From UBA4658 sp002405485 (lineage in GTDB: Bacteria > Planctomycetota > Phycisphaerae > Phycisphaerales > UBA1924), in NCBI GenBank assembly GCA_036823255.1, contig DAISGC010000048.1, forward strand, positions 1 through 30,808: 30,808 nucleotides of DNA, in the 5' to 3' direction. The notes beneath the pieces were generated by a model. The model worked only from the letters and a program-made list of their open reading frames with translations, was not told where the DNA came from and ran no database searches. A program made the position numbers and the translations under genes. Shown piece after piece: positions 7,935 through 17,347 of the stretch. How positions within the stretch are numbered: position 1 is the stretch's first letter; each line of letters starts with the position of its first letter.

Positions 7935-10900
7935 CTACCAGTCCAGCGGCCCCCGCCAGGCGGCGGCCAGCTCTTCAACGCCCACCGGCTCCAGGTGCCG
8001 ACAGACCGACCTGAGCGTGCCCGACGCATCCAGCGTGCCGACCATCGCGTGAGGAATGAACGCCCGCCGAAGCGCCTCGTGCACGCTCGGCATCAGTCCG
8101 GGCTCGATCTCCAGCACATACCGCGAGGGCGACTCGCCGAACGCCGCGCTCACCGGGCTCGAGCTCACCACGCGCAGCTCGATCTCGGCGCCGATCGGGC
8201 GCTCCGGCGTCGCCCCGGCGACGAGCATCTCCGCGATCGCCGCAAGCAGCCCGCCGTCCGACACGTCGTGCGCGCTCGCCACGGCGCCCATCCGCACCAG
8301 CTTGCTCACCTCGCGAGCGATCCTGGGCCCAAGCTCCAGGTCCGTCCTCGGCACGCTCGCCCGCACGCCCAGCTCCTCCAGCTTCGTCGGAAGCTCGAAC
8401 AGCTTCTGATAATGCGACCCGCCCATTTCCAGCGTGGTCTCGCCCACCAGCACCAGCAGATTGCCGGGCTTCTTCGCGTCCATCGTGCACGCGCTTCCAA
8501 CATCCGGCACGATCCCGATTCCCGTGATCAGGAGCGTCGGGGGAATCTCGATCGTCCGCCCGTCCCGTGTCGTGAACTGGTTGTTCAGCGAGTCTTTCCC
8601 GCTCACAAACGGCGTGCGATAGGCCTTGGCCCCGTCATAGCACCCCTCCGCCGCACGCACGAGCGAGCCCAGGTTCTCCGGCTTCTTGCAGCTCGGCCAG
8701 CAGAAGTTGTCCAGGATCGCGATCCGATCCGGATCGGCGCCCACGCACACAAGATTCCGCACGCACTCGTCGATTGCCGCCAGCGCCATCAGGTACGGAT
8801 CGCCCCCGAGCGCCGCGTCGCCCACCCCAGTCTGCAAGCCGCATGCGATCGCCAGCCCGCGATCGCTCCCCGCCACAGGACACACCACGCTCGCGTCGCC
8901 CGGCCCGCGGCCAAGCGGCCCAACCAGCGGCTTGACGCTCGTCCCCCCGCGCACCTCGTGGTCATACTGACTGATGATCCAGTGCTTGCTCGCGATGTTC
9001 GGGTGCGCCATCAACGCACGCAACGCATCCCGCAGCTCCGCGCTGGGCTTCGGCTCTCGACGTACCGATGAACCCGCGCCCTGGCCGCTTCCACCTGCCC
9101 CCAATGCCCACTCCGCCTCGCGCCGCGGCGTCGGGATCCCCTCGTGCAGAAAGTGCGTGTTCAGCCGGCCGACCTCGCGCCCGTGATACATCAGCACCAG
9201 GTCCGGGTTCTCCTGCGTCGAGCCCGGTCCGGGAGCAAAAGTCCCGAGCACCGCGAGCTCGGCGCCCTCTTCAGCGCAGATCCGCTCCAGCGCGGCGAGG
9301 TTCTGCTCCGGCACCGCCAGCACCATCCGCTCCTGCGCCTCGCTGATCCAGATCTCCGTCGGGCTGAGTCCCGCATACTTCAGCGGCGCTCGCTCCAGAT
9401 GCACCGTCGCCCCGGTCTGCTTGCCCATCTCCCCCACCGCCGACGAGAACCCGCCCGCGCCGCAGTCCGTCAGACCGTGGAACAGCGGCCGCTCATGCTC
9501 ATCCCGCGCCCGCATGATCGCGTCCAGCGCACGCTTCTCCGTGATCGCGTTCCCGATCTGCACCGCGTGGGCAAACTCGTCGGTCGCCGTGTGCTCCAGC
9601 TCCGCCGAGCTGAACGTCGCCCCGTGGATCCCATCCCGCCCGGTCCTACCGCCGATCGCCACGATCAGATCGCCCGACTTCACCGAGCCATGCACCCGAT
9701 CCCGGGGCATCACCCCGATGCACCCGCAGTACACCAGCGGGTTGCCCACGTACCGGTCGTCGAAGTACACCGCCCCGTTCACCGTCGGAATCCCCATCCG
9801 ATTGCCGTAGTCGCGCACGCCCGCCACGACCTGCGAGAGGATCCTCCGCGGCGGCAGACACCCCTCCGGCACGCTCTTCAAGTTCGGATCAGCCACGCAG
9901 AACACATCCGTGCTCGCGATCGGTCTGGCCCCGAGCCCCGTCCCGATCACGTCGCGGATGCACCCGCCGATCCCCGTCGCCGCACCGCCGTAGGGCTCGA
10001 TCGCCGATGGGTGATTGTGCGTCTCCACCTTCACGCACACCGCCGTGTTCTCGTCAAACGCGATCACGCCCGAGTTGTCCACGAACACGCTCAGCGTCCA
10101 GTCCACGCCCTCGGCGATGAGCTCGCGCGTCGCCGCGGCCACCGTGCTCTTGAGCAGGTTATGGATGACCACCGTTCCGTCCGGCTGCACCTCGTGCCCG
10201 GGCCGCCCCGCCCACACGATCGGGTCGCCGTCCTGATCCTGGCCCTGCCGCCTTCCTCTGTAGGCCACCTCGCTCTTGAGCGTCTTGTGCACGCAGTGCT
10301 CGCTCCAGGTCTGCGCCAGTGTCTCGAGCTCGATCTCCCGAGGATTGCGCCCAAGCCGGGCATACTCGCTCTGGATCGCCCGCATCTCATCCAGCGACAG
10401 GAACAGGTGCGCCTCGCGCGAGAGCTTGATGAGCTGCTCGTCGCCCAGGCCGATGAGCTCCACCTCGCGCACCGCCGAGTCGTGCGCCGCCGCCCGTGGA
10501 AACGCCCGCGGCTGCACCGGCTCGTCGTGCACACGCTGGATCACCGGATTGGCCAGCATGCTCTCGGCGAACGTCCGCGCACCCTCTCGCGTCAGCCCAG
10601 GACCCGCAAGGTCATACCGCCACCCCGTCGATACCCGCGGGGGCGCCGGCAGATTCAGCAACTGCGCGATCGCCTCACGCACGGACTCGGCGACCGGATC
10701 CATCACGCCCGGCAGCGGATGCACCTCCACCACCTGCTCGCCCGCGCTCACCGCCGCCGCTCCCTCCCGAGTGACTTCCGTCACCGGATCGCCAAGCAGC
10801 TTCCGCCGCACATGCTCGATCTGCACGGGCGAGATCGGGGCCGCGGGATCCGGCTCGATGAGGTACACGTGCGTCGAACGCGCGCCCGTGAGCTCGACGC

Positions 10901-11042
10901 CGCTCGCCGCCCCGTCGCGCTTGACGCTCTCCCCGATCGGATCCGCATGCCCGGGCGCGGGAGAAACCTCCACGCGATACACCTTCCCCTTGGCCTGCGA
11001 AGCATGTGCGGACCCGTGACCCTCTGTTGCGGCATTGGACAT
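7935..11042 (-). CDS. purL: Phosphoribosylformylglycinamidine synthase, tandem PurS-like domains fused to PurL
   Basis: This 1035-aa enzyme converts FGAR to FGAM in purine synthesis, using ATP and ammonia from PurQ. The catalytic part starts near residue 190. It shows TWSEHCVHKT (about 243-252), VETHNHPSAIEPYGGAATGIGG (about 338-358), TDCGAGGFSSAVGEMG, SEAQERMVLAVP and QYDHEVRGGTS, and ends like small PurL (AAWRGPLDW). No glutaminase domain is present, so PurQ must be separate. The first about 185 residues contain two PurS-like units: YRVEVSPAPGHADPIGESV...RRKLLGDPVTE and VVEVHPLPGVMDPVAESV...AESMLANPVIQ. The ATG at 11040-11042 is the first start after the upstream gene's stop; its Shine-Dalgarno is weak. 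The stop is 36 bases from the convergent CAP gene. Confidence 0.95.
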   Translation of the reverse strand: MSNAATEGHGSAHASQAKGKVYRVEVSPAPGHADPIGESVKRDGAASGVELTGARSTHVYLIEPDPAAPISPVQIEHVRRKLLGDPVTEVTREGAAAVSAGEQVVEVHPLPGVMDPVAESVREAIAQLLNLPAPPRVSTGWRYDLAGPGLTREGARTFAESMLANPVIQRVHDEPVQPRAFPRAAAHDSAVREVELIGLGDEQLIKLSREAHLFLSLDEMRAIQSEYARLGRNPREIELETLAQTWSEHCVHKTLKSEVAYRGRRQGQDQDGDPIVWAGRPGHEVQPDGTVVIHNLLKSTVAAATRELIAEGVDWTLSVFVDNSGVIAFDENTAVCVKVETHNHPSAIEPYGGAATGIGGCIRDVIGTGLGARPIASTDVFCVADPNLKSVPEGCLPPRRILSQVVAGVRDYGNRMGIPTVNGAVYFDDRYVGNPLVYCGCIGVMPRDRVHGSVKSGDLIVAIGGRTGRDGIHGATFSSAELEHTATDEFAHAVQIGNAITEKRALDAIMRARDEHERPLFHGLTDCGAGGFSSAVGEMGKQTGATVHLERAPLKYAGLSPTEIWISEAQERMVLAVPEQNLAALERICAEEGAELAVLGTFAPGPGSTQENPDLVLMYHGREVGRLNTHFLHEGIPTPRREAEWALGAGGSGQGAGSSVRREPKPSAELRDALRALMAHPNIASKHWIISQYDHEVRGGTSVKPLVGPLGRGPGDASVVCPVAGSDRGLAIACGLQTGVGDAALGGDPYLMALAAIDECVRNLVCVGADPDRIAILDNFCWPSCKKPENLGSLVRAAEGCYDGAKAYRTPFVSGKDSLNNQFTTRDGRTIEIPPTLLITGIGIVPDVGSACTMDAKKPGNLLVLVGETTLEMGGSHYQKLFELPTKLEELGVRASVPRTDLELGPRIAREVSKLVRMGAVASAHDVSDGGLLAAIAEMLVAGATPERPIGAEIELRVVSSSPVSAAFGESPSRYVLEIEPGLMPSVHEALRRAFIPHAMVGTLDASGTLRSVCRHLEPVGVEELAAAWRGPLDW

Positions 11043-11107
11043 GCACGAGGGTACGAACCCTTCACGCCGAACATCTGCCGAAGCTCTCGCCGCTCCGCGG
11101 ATTCGCT

Positions 11108-12157
11108 CTAGCGGGCCGATCGCTCCCGCTCGGCGACCAGAAGCACCCGGAGCCGCTCCCTCCATGCCGAATCGGGCTTCTTCGGCCCACTGCTCAGGAT
11201 CTCGATCATCCGGGCGATCTCCGCGTCGGTGCTGGGCATGCCGATGTTCCGCCCCCCAACCGGCTGACTGGATTCCAGAACCCGACCGTCCGCGTCCAGC
11301 ATGGCAAACCAGGGCAGACTCTGCGCCCCCGCCGCGCCCGCCTGCTCCAGCGCCGCCGACGCCTCCTTGTCGCGAATCAGGTTGATCGTCACCACCTCGC
11401 ACACCTGCGCAAGCTCCCGGGCCGCGACCTCCTGCCGAAGCATGTCACGCCACCGCAGCGCCCACGGATTGCCGTACTCGATGAAGCTCACCAGCACGCC
11501 TCGGCCGTCGGCCTTGGCCTTCGCCCGGGCCGCGGTGAGCATCTCCATCGCGTTCGGCGGCGGAGCGACCAGCGGCAACAGGAAGTCCTGCAGCATGAGC
11601 GTGCTGTACGAGCGAGGGCGGGTCTCGTCGACCATCTTCGACATCGACGCGCTCCCCAGCTTCTTCCCCTCCGCGTCCAGCACGATGAGCGTCGCGTGCG
11701 CATCGTCGGGCTTCACGGGCACGCCCATCGACGCGCCCTCGCTCCACGCGCGATTGCCCGAGCCGACCTCCCCCGCTCCGGAGTGCGCCCACACCGTCAC
11801 ATACTCCATGCTCAGCAGACGCTGGATGTCCGGCGTGGCCACAAGATCACGCAGCGCCCCCGTGAACCCCGCCTCATCAACACCCAGCATCACCAGCACG
11901 CGCTTCCCGTCCCGCTGCGCCGTGCGTCCGGCGCTCTCGAGCATCGGCGCCAGCGGCTTGTTCGCGTCAAACAGCACCGGCACCACCGGCTTGGCCTGCG
12001 GCTGCGGACGAAAGAGCTGGCTCGGCCGACCGCTCGCGGGGTCGGTCGCCGGTGCGCTCGCCGGACCGGTTGTCTGCGCCTCGCACACGCCACCCAGCAC
12101 CCCAAGGGCCCCGGCAAAGACGCCGCCACACAGCACCAGCCGATCACGCATGCTCAT
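11108..12157 (-). CDS. Secreted thioredoxin-fold protein lacking CXXC
   Basis: This 349-aa protein has a Sec signal peptide (MSMRDRLVLCGGVFAGALG, probable cleavage after VCEA near residue 27), then a Pro/Ala-rich linker. Two thioredoxin-like halves follow. The first contains KRVLVMLGVDEAGF and ATLIVLDAEGKKLG. The second contains RGVLVSFIEYGNPWALRWRDML and, near the end, SLPWFAMLDADGRVLE with the cis-proline-type LPW. Neither half has a CXXC, so it is unlikely to be an ordinary disulfide oxidoreductase; a scaffold, chaperone or sensor role is possible. The start at 12157 is supported by GGAGG 7 bases upstream. It follows the pseudopilin gene by 68 bases and precedes purL by 65, on the same strand. 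Confidence 0.75.
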   Translation of the reverse strand: MSMRDRLVLCGGVFAGALGVLGGVCEAQTTGPASAPATDPASGRPSQLFRPQPQAKPVVPVLFDANKPLAPMLESAGRTAQRDGKRVLVMLGVDEAGFTGALRDLVATPDIQRLLSMEYVTVWAHSGAGEVGSGNRAWSEGASMGVPVKPDDAHATLIVLDAEGKKLGSASMSKMVDETRPRSYSTLMLQDFLLPLVAPPPNAMEMLTAARAKAKADGRGVLVSFIEYGNPWALRWRDMLRQEVAARELAQVCEVVTINLIRDKEASAALEQAGAAGAQSLPWFAMLDADGRVLESSQPVGGRNIGMPSTDAEIARMIEILSSGPKKPDSAWRERLRVLLVAERERSAR

Positions 12158-12225
12158 CGTCGATCCTCCGTGGGCCGTTCCCGGCGCTCGGAGCATCGCC
12201 ATGCTCTTCGATCGCCACAGCAGTG

Positions 12226-13119
<894 letters not shown>

Positions 13120-13172
13120 GTGCAGCAGGGTACTTGGGACCCACTTGTCCGCAAGGTCCGCTGTCGGTTATA

Positions 13173-13191
13173 GGCCCGAGAAAATCGGGCC
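13173..13191 (-). terminator. Hairpin downstream of lipoprotein gene
   Basis: GGCCCGA and TCGGGCC form a perfect 7-bp stem with a 5-base GAAAA loop (TTTTC on the minus strand), 65 bases past the lipoprotein stop. TATAACC follows it on the minus strand. It lies before the pseudopilin start, so it may separate the two transcripts. Confidence 0.5.
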
Positions 13192-13255
13192 AAGACCACC
13201 ACATATGGGGTCGACATCCGATCTTCACCAACAAATCGCGCAACTTCTGCGCCAG

Positions 13256-13831
13256 TCAGGGCTTGGACGCTGGCTCCTCGGGGAGCGGAATCGGAGCCTC
13301 TGGCGCTGTCGGCTCGCTCGGAGTCTCGGGCCGTTCCGGGGCAACCGGCACCGTGACCGTCGGCGGCCGCACAGTCGGCTGCTTGACCGGAGCCAGCGTG
13401 CCGCGCGTTGCCTGCACCATGCTCTCGGGCAGCTCCGGGTTTGACCTCAACACCGTCTCCAACCTGCGGGCGTTGGCTGGCGGCACCGGCACGCTGCTGG
13501 CCAGGTTGATCCCGGTCTCACGCTCCTCGTCCACAAGGGCCCAGGTCATCAGGTCCGGAGTGTACTTGTCGTTGGTCCCCTGATTCTCCACGAACTTCAC
13601 GATGAGCTTCTTGCCAACAGGGATATCCCTGGACCAGAACTCCTGTCCGGTTCGCGTGTCGCGCAGGGTGATGGTGTACGGCTGCCAAGGGCGGCTGACG
13701 TACACGTGCTGGTCGGTCGAGAATCCCGGCCCTCCCTCCGTGTAGCACCCTGACGCTCCCGCAAGGGTCAACGCCAGCAGTGCCAGCGTCACCGATCGCT
13801 TCACCGAGTTGTTCCGCGCATAACCGGGCAT
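13256..13831 (-). CDS. Predicted lipoprotein, Pro-rich C-terminus
   Basis: This 191-aa protein has a signal peptide ending in ALTLAGASGC. Cys29 is a likely lipidation site, although the residue at -3 is Ala rather than Leu. A small beta-rich domain follows at about 30-115: DQHVYVSRPWQPYTITLRD, EFWSRDIPVGKKLIVKF, DLMTWALVDEE. The tail of about 60 residues is rich in Pro, Val, Thr and Glu, suggesting an extended linker across the envelope or wall. ATG 13831 has GGAG 5 bases upstream. It is divergent from ispF. I do not recognise the family; function unknown. Confidence 0.72.
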   Translation of the reverse strand: MPGYARNNSVKRSVTLALLALTLAGASGCYTEGGPGFSTDQHVYVSRPWQPYTITLRDTRTGQEFWSRDIPVGKKLIVKFVENQGTNDKYTPDLMTWALVDEERETGINLASSVPVPPANARRLETVLRSNPELPESMVQATRGTLAPVKQPTVRPPTVTVPVAPERPETPSEPTAPEAPIPLPEEPASKP

Positions 13832-13965
13832 GAGGGCTCCAGCGTGTATTGGGCGATCGACCAAGCCATGGACGCTCTGTGAGCTGCTTGGACGCCGACC
13901 CGTCGGAAAGAGTATCGTCAGAAGCCCCCCCACGTCCTGACCGGTTTCCGGGATTGCTGCACACC

Positions 13966-14487
13966 ATGACCCACCTCCCACTTCTCCGGATCGGCCACGG
14001 CTATGACCTGCATCGACTCGAGGCCGCGGGCGGGCCCGGGGTGCGTCCGCTGGTGGTCGGCGGGGTGTTCCTGGAATCGGACCGGGGCGTGGTGGCCCAC
14101 TCCGATGGAGACGTGCTGTACCACGCGGTCGTGGACGCCATCCAGGGGGCGTTGGCGCAGCCGGACATCGGGCAGATCTTCCCCGATCACCTCCCGGAGA
14201 ACGCCGGGCGGGACTCGGAGGTCTTTCTGGAGGCGGCCTGGCGCACGCTCGCCGCATCGGGGTATGAGCTTGCCAATCTCGACGCGACCGTGATCCTCGA
14301 GAAGCCCCGGATCGGGCCTGTCAAGGACCAGATTCGGCAGAACCTGTCGCGGGTGCTGCAGGCGCCGATGGAGCGGGTGAACGTCAAGGGCAAGAGCCAT
14401 GAGAAGGTCGACGCCGTCGGCGAGCGCCGGGCGATCGAGGCACATGTCGTGGTGCTGCTGCAACGATCGGGGAGATCTGTCGTCTGA
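13966..14487 (+). CDS. ispF: 2-C-methyl-D-erythritol 2,4-cyclodiphosphate synthase
   Basis: This 173-aa enzyme of the MEP isoprenoid pathway forms MEcPP from CDP-ME-2-phosphate with release of CMP. IGHGYDLHRL supplies metal ligands Asp14 and His16. VVAHSDGDVLYHAVVDA supplies the third ligand, His53, and the conserved His45. DIGQIFPD and the C-terminal VNVKGKSHEKVDAVGERRAIEAHVV complete the family pattern; KSHE replaces the TTTE of E. coli. Length is normal. The ATG at 13966 is the last start before the conserved domain. Its stop lies 22 bases from the convergent small hypothetical gene. ispD is not adjacent. Confidence 0.95.
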   Translation: MTHLPLLRIGHGYDLHRLEAAGGPGVRPLVVGGVFLESDRGVVAHSDGDVLYHAVVDAIQGALAQPDIGQIFPDHLPENAGRDSEVFLEAAWRTLAASGYELANLDATVILEKPRIGPVKDQIRQNLSRVLQAPMERVNVKGKSHEKVDAVGERRAIEAHVVVLLQRSGRSVV

Positions 14488-14509
14488 GCCGCGCTCGATC
14501 GCACGGGAG

Positions 14510-14824
14510 CTAGAGCAGTTCTCGCACGCGCTGGTCCAGATCGCGGATCCATCGACGGGCCGTGGACGCGTCAAAGCGATCAGGAATGAGCCGGGAGGGG
14601 TCGGCGGCGAGCACGGCATGCACGACGGTCTCGGCGACCCGAGAGGGGCTGGCAGACCCATGCGACCAGTACTCGTAGTCCACCCAGGCCAGCGTCATGC
14701 TGACGATGCGCCGCTGCTCACCTTCGAAGAGCTCGACCTCGAACCTCCACGCGTTCATGGCTTCGCGCTCGGTGAGCACCGAGACATGATCGCCGGACCG
14801 GTTGGAGCGTTCGCTTGGGAGCAT
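14510..14824 (-). CDS. Conserved-looking small hypothetical protein
   Basis: The protein is 104 aa, beginning MLPSERSNRSGDHVSV. It contains WRFEVELFEGEQRRIVSMTLAWVDYEYW, predicted as beta strands rich in aromatic residues, then a helical second half (AETVVHAVLAADP, TARRWIRDLDQRVRELL). No signal peptide, membrane segment or metal motif is seen. It is preferred over the overlapping plus-strand frame because it has a compact globular composition and ends just short of ispF. Start choice is uncertain, with no clear Shine-Dalgarno; ATG 14754 would give MNAWRFE. Function unknown. Confidence 0.65.
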   Translation of the reverse strand: MLPSERSNRSGDHVSVLTEREAMNAWRFEVELFEGEQRRIVSMTLAWVDYEYWSHGSASPSRVAETVVHAVLAADPSRLIPDRFDASTARRWIRDLDQRVRELL

Positions 14825-14994
14825 TGCAGAGCAGTCTATCGGATGGCCGCCGCGAGGACTTGCACGCCGACGCTTCGGATCCGGATCTCGTGGAGATGCC
14901 CGATTTTCGCCGTTGCGCTCAAGTTCTGGTGATGGTCGCAGAATCGAGCGCACAAGCGGCAACCGCCGGGCCGATCGTCCATACGCTCACTGCG

Positions 14995-16308
14995 ATGTCG
15001 TTCTGGCTCGCCATGATCCGCCTTGGGCTCTCCAACCTGTGGTTGCACAGGTTGCGGTCGATGCTCACGGCCCTGGGCATCATTCTGGGAGTCGCGGCGG
15101 TCATCATCATGGTGTCGATCGGCGAGGGCTCCAAGCGGCAGGCCCTGGAGCGGATCGAGCGCCTCGGCGCCAAGAACATCATCATCCGCTCGCAGCGTCC
15201 GCCGGAGAGCGCGCAGATGGGCGGGGGTCGGCAGCAGTCGCGATCGCTCCGCTACGGGCTCACGTGGGCGGACTTCGAAGTGCTCAAGTCCGCGTTTCCC
15301 GACGCCGAGGCCTGCGTTCCCCTCAAGGAGGTCGGGAGCCAGTTGCTCAAGGACAACCGCCGCCAGTCCAGCCAGACATTCGGCGTCACGCCGGACCTGC
15401 TCTCGGTCGCGAACCTTCGAGTGGCACGCGGGCGGTACATCAGCCCGGCGGACATCGAGGACGCGGCGATGGTCTGCGTGATCGGCTCGGAGGTCGCGAG
15501 AACGATGTTCCCCTTCGAGGATCCGCTCGACAACACGATCCGCATCGATGACAAGACGCTCCGCGTGATCGGGATTCTCAAGCCCGTCGGGCTCGCCGGC
15601 GGGGCCGCCGCCACACTCGTCGGTCGCGACTTCAACCTCGACGCGCACATTCCGCTCTCCACGGCCCGGATGGTCTTCGGAGACCGGGTGTTCCGGCGAA
15701 CGAGCGGGAACTTCTCGGCGAGCGAGATCCAGGTCTCGGAGGTGTACCTCACCGCGCCCTCCCGCGAGAGCGTGACCCTCTATGCCGAGCTCGCCGACCG
15801 CATCCTGGAATCGCGCCGCCCGGGCAAGCCGGACGTGGGCATGATCGTCCCGGTGCAGCTCCTTGAAGAGGCCAAGCGGAGCGCGCTGACCTGGCAGATC
15901 GTGCTCAGCTTCATCGCGGGCATCTCGCTGCTGGTGGGCGGGATCGGGATCATGAACATCATGCTCGCCAACGTGACCGAGCGCACCCGCGAGATCGGCA
16001 TCCGCCGTGCCCTCGGCGCGACGCGCAAGCACATCGTGCTGCAGTTCCTCATCGAGACCAGCGTGCTGAGCATCGCCGGTGGGATCGTCGGCGTCGGGCT
16101 CGGCGTCGGGCTCTCGGTGCTGCTTGGGTACTTCGGCCCGCGGGCCGCGACAGCGATGAACGTGAACATCGATCTCGCTACCAGCACCCCGATGTGGTCG
16201 GTGATCCTGGCGTTCTGTGTTGCCGCGGCGACGGGGCTGATCTTCGGGATCTACCCCGCGATGCAGGCCGCCAAGAAGGACCCGATCGTCGCCCTGCGGC
16301 ACGATTAG
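14995..16308 (+). CDS. MacB/FtsX-type ABC transporter permease
   Basis: This 437-aa permease has the MacB layout. TM1 is at about residues 18-42, within NLWLHRLRSMLTALGIILGVAAVIIMVSIGEGSK. A periplasmic MacB-core domain spans about 45-300. A C-terminal FtsX domain of three helices contains GGIGIMNIMLANVTERTREIG and IRRALGATRKHI, and the chain ends KKDPIVALRHD. Such proteins pair with a LolD/MacB ATPase and a membrane-fusion partner and move lipoproteins, peptides or drugs mechanically. Neither partner gene is adjacent, so it is an orphan permease here. ATG 14995 is chosen because the conserved N-terminal helix starts there; the frame is open upstream with earlier ATGs. It is divergent from the small hypothetical gene. 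Confidence 0.92.
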   Translation: MSFWLAMIRLGLSNLWLHRLRSMLTALGIILGVAAVIIMVSIGEGSKRQALERIERLGAKNIIIRSQRPPESAQMGGGRQQSRSLRYGLTWADFEVLKSAFPDAEACVPLKEVGSQLLKDNRRQSSQTFGVTPDLLSVANLRVARGRYISPADIEDAAMVCVIGSEVARTMFPFEDPLDNTIRIDDKTLRVIGILKPVGLAGGAAATLVGRDFNLDAHIPLSTARMVFGDRVFRRTSGNFSASEIQVSEVYLTAPSRESVTLYAELADRILESRRPGKPDVGMIVPVQLLEEAKRSALTWQIVLSFIAGISLLVGGIGIMNIMLANVTERTREIGIRRALGATRKHIVLQFLIETSVLSIAGGIVGVGLGVGLSVLLGYFGPRAATAMNVNIDLATSTPMWSVILAFCVAAATGLIFGIYPAMQAAKKDPIVALRHD

Positions 16309-16397
16309 CCCGGCCTCTTTCCCCCTCTCCTGTCCCCGCCCTCCTCACCCCCCACGCCGCCGGCTCATTGCATCTGGTCCATTCGGGCCTTGGTGCG

Positions 16398-17264
16398 TCA
16401 GGGCTTTTCCGCGATGATCTCGTAGACAGGCGGGCACACGATGAACCTCGTTGCATCCGCCGCCGCGGTCTCCACGGCGTGCAGCCCGTCCCGGCACTGC
16501 TCGGGCGTGATGCGCCCCATGTCCACGAGCTTTGGAGCAAAGGTTCGCCACCACGACACGGGCCAGGCGAGCATGGGATCCGTCCGGCCGAGTTCCGTAC
16601 CGCCGCGAGCGACGCGCTGATGCACCCGGATCGACACGATGCGGAGCCCCGCATGGCCGAGCATGCCGGGGACCCGGGCCATGACATCGGGGTCGCCGCC
16701 TCGGGCCCGCCACGAGTCCGCCGTCGCCCGGACCAGAAGGTCGTACGCCGCCGATCGCGGCGCGACAGTCATCGACTCATACGCGAAATAGTCGTGGATG
16801 ACGATCCGCCCGCCGGAGCGCAGCGCGGCGGCAACACCCGCGAGCACCGCCTCGGGCCGGGGTGTGAAGCACAGAACCCACCGGAGATAGGCCGCGTCGA
16901 ACGAGCCGGCCCTGATCGTGCCCACGCTCGAGATCGGCATGGCTTGCACGTCGGCGACCACTCCGGCGACATGCCCATGGCCGCGCACACGGGCCTGCTC
17001 GCGAAGGTGGGTGATGAAGCGGTCTGACTCGTCAACTCCCACCACGCGACCGGCCGCGGTGACCAACTCCGCAAGGTCGAGCGTGGCAAAGCCCGGACCG
17101 CATCCGGCGTCGAGCACGGCGGAGCCTGCGCCGATGCCCGCGGCCTTCCACGCGCTCACCGCCGCATCGCTCCACAGACGATGCTGCAGGCCCAGCCGGG
17201 CGAGTTCATCATCTCCGGTGCCAAGGACATAGGGCTGGGCTGCGGGCGCGATCGTGGCGGACAT
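16398..17264 (-). CDS. Class I SAM-dependent methyltransferase
   Basis: This 288-aa Rossmann methyltransferase has motif I in VLDAGCGPGFATLDLA (Asp52, GCGPG 54-58), VGVDESDRFI with the ribose-binding acidic residue, DVQAMPI (motif for adenine contact), and FDAAYLRWVLCFTPRPEAVL. The C-terminal half, about residues 150-288, is specific and contains HDYFAYESM and WPVSWWRTFAPKLVDMG. The substrate is unknown; the general resemblance is to UbiE/Methyltransf_11-25 small-molecule enzymes. Start 17264 is supported by AGGAG 7 bases upstream. It lies 83 bases downstream of ada on the same strand, so it may be in the ada transcript. Confidence 0.85.
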   Translation of the reverse strand: MSATIAPAAQPYVLGTGDDELARLGLQHRLWSDAAVSAWKAAGIGAGSAVLDAGCGPGFATLDLAELVTAAGRVVGVDESDRFITHLREQARVRGHGHVAGVVADVQAMPISSVGTIRAGSFDAAYLRWVLCFTPRPEAVLAGVAAALRSGGRIVIHDYFAYESMTVAPRSAAYDLLVRATADSWRARGGDPDVMARVPGMLGHAGLRIVSIRVHQRVARGGTELGRTDPMLAWPVSWWRTFAPKLVDMGRITPEQCRDGLHAVETAAADATRFIVCPPVYEIIAEKP

Positions 17265-17295
17265 GGCGTGCTCCTGGCCTCTGGTGGCCCCATTC

Positions 17296-17328
17296 CTCCC
17301 CCCACCCACCCCTCCTCCCCCCACCCCC
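17296..17328 (-). promoter_or_regulatory. G-quadruplex-type G-runs in the ada-methyltransferase gap
   Basis: On the minus strand this stretch reads as five G-runs of 3-6 bases separated by 1-4 base loops, ending about 30 bases before the methyltransferase ATG. It meets the standard intramolecular quadruplex pattern and would be in the mRNA sense strand. Regulation is inferred; simple low-complexity sequence is the alternative. Confidence 0.4.
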
Positions 17329-17347
17329 ATCCGCCTCGCTGATCGAC

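Noticed and set aside
9144..11111. 655-aa plus-strand open frame opposite purL
   Set aside because: Arg/His/Pro-rich shadow of a gene with unmistakable PurL motifs.
14836..16302. 488-aa minus-strand open frame opposite the MacB-like permease
   Set aside because: Composition rich in Asp, His and Arg without hydrophobic structure; the sense frame has the four expected helices and FtsX signature.
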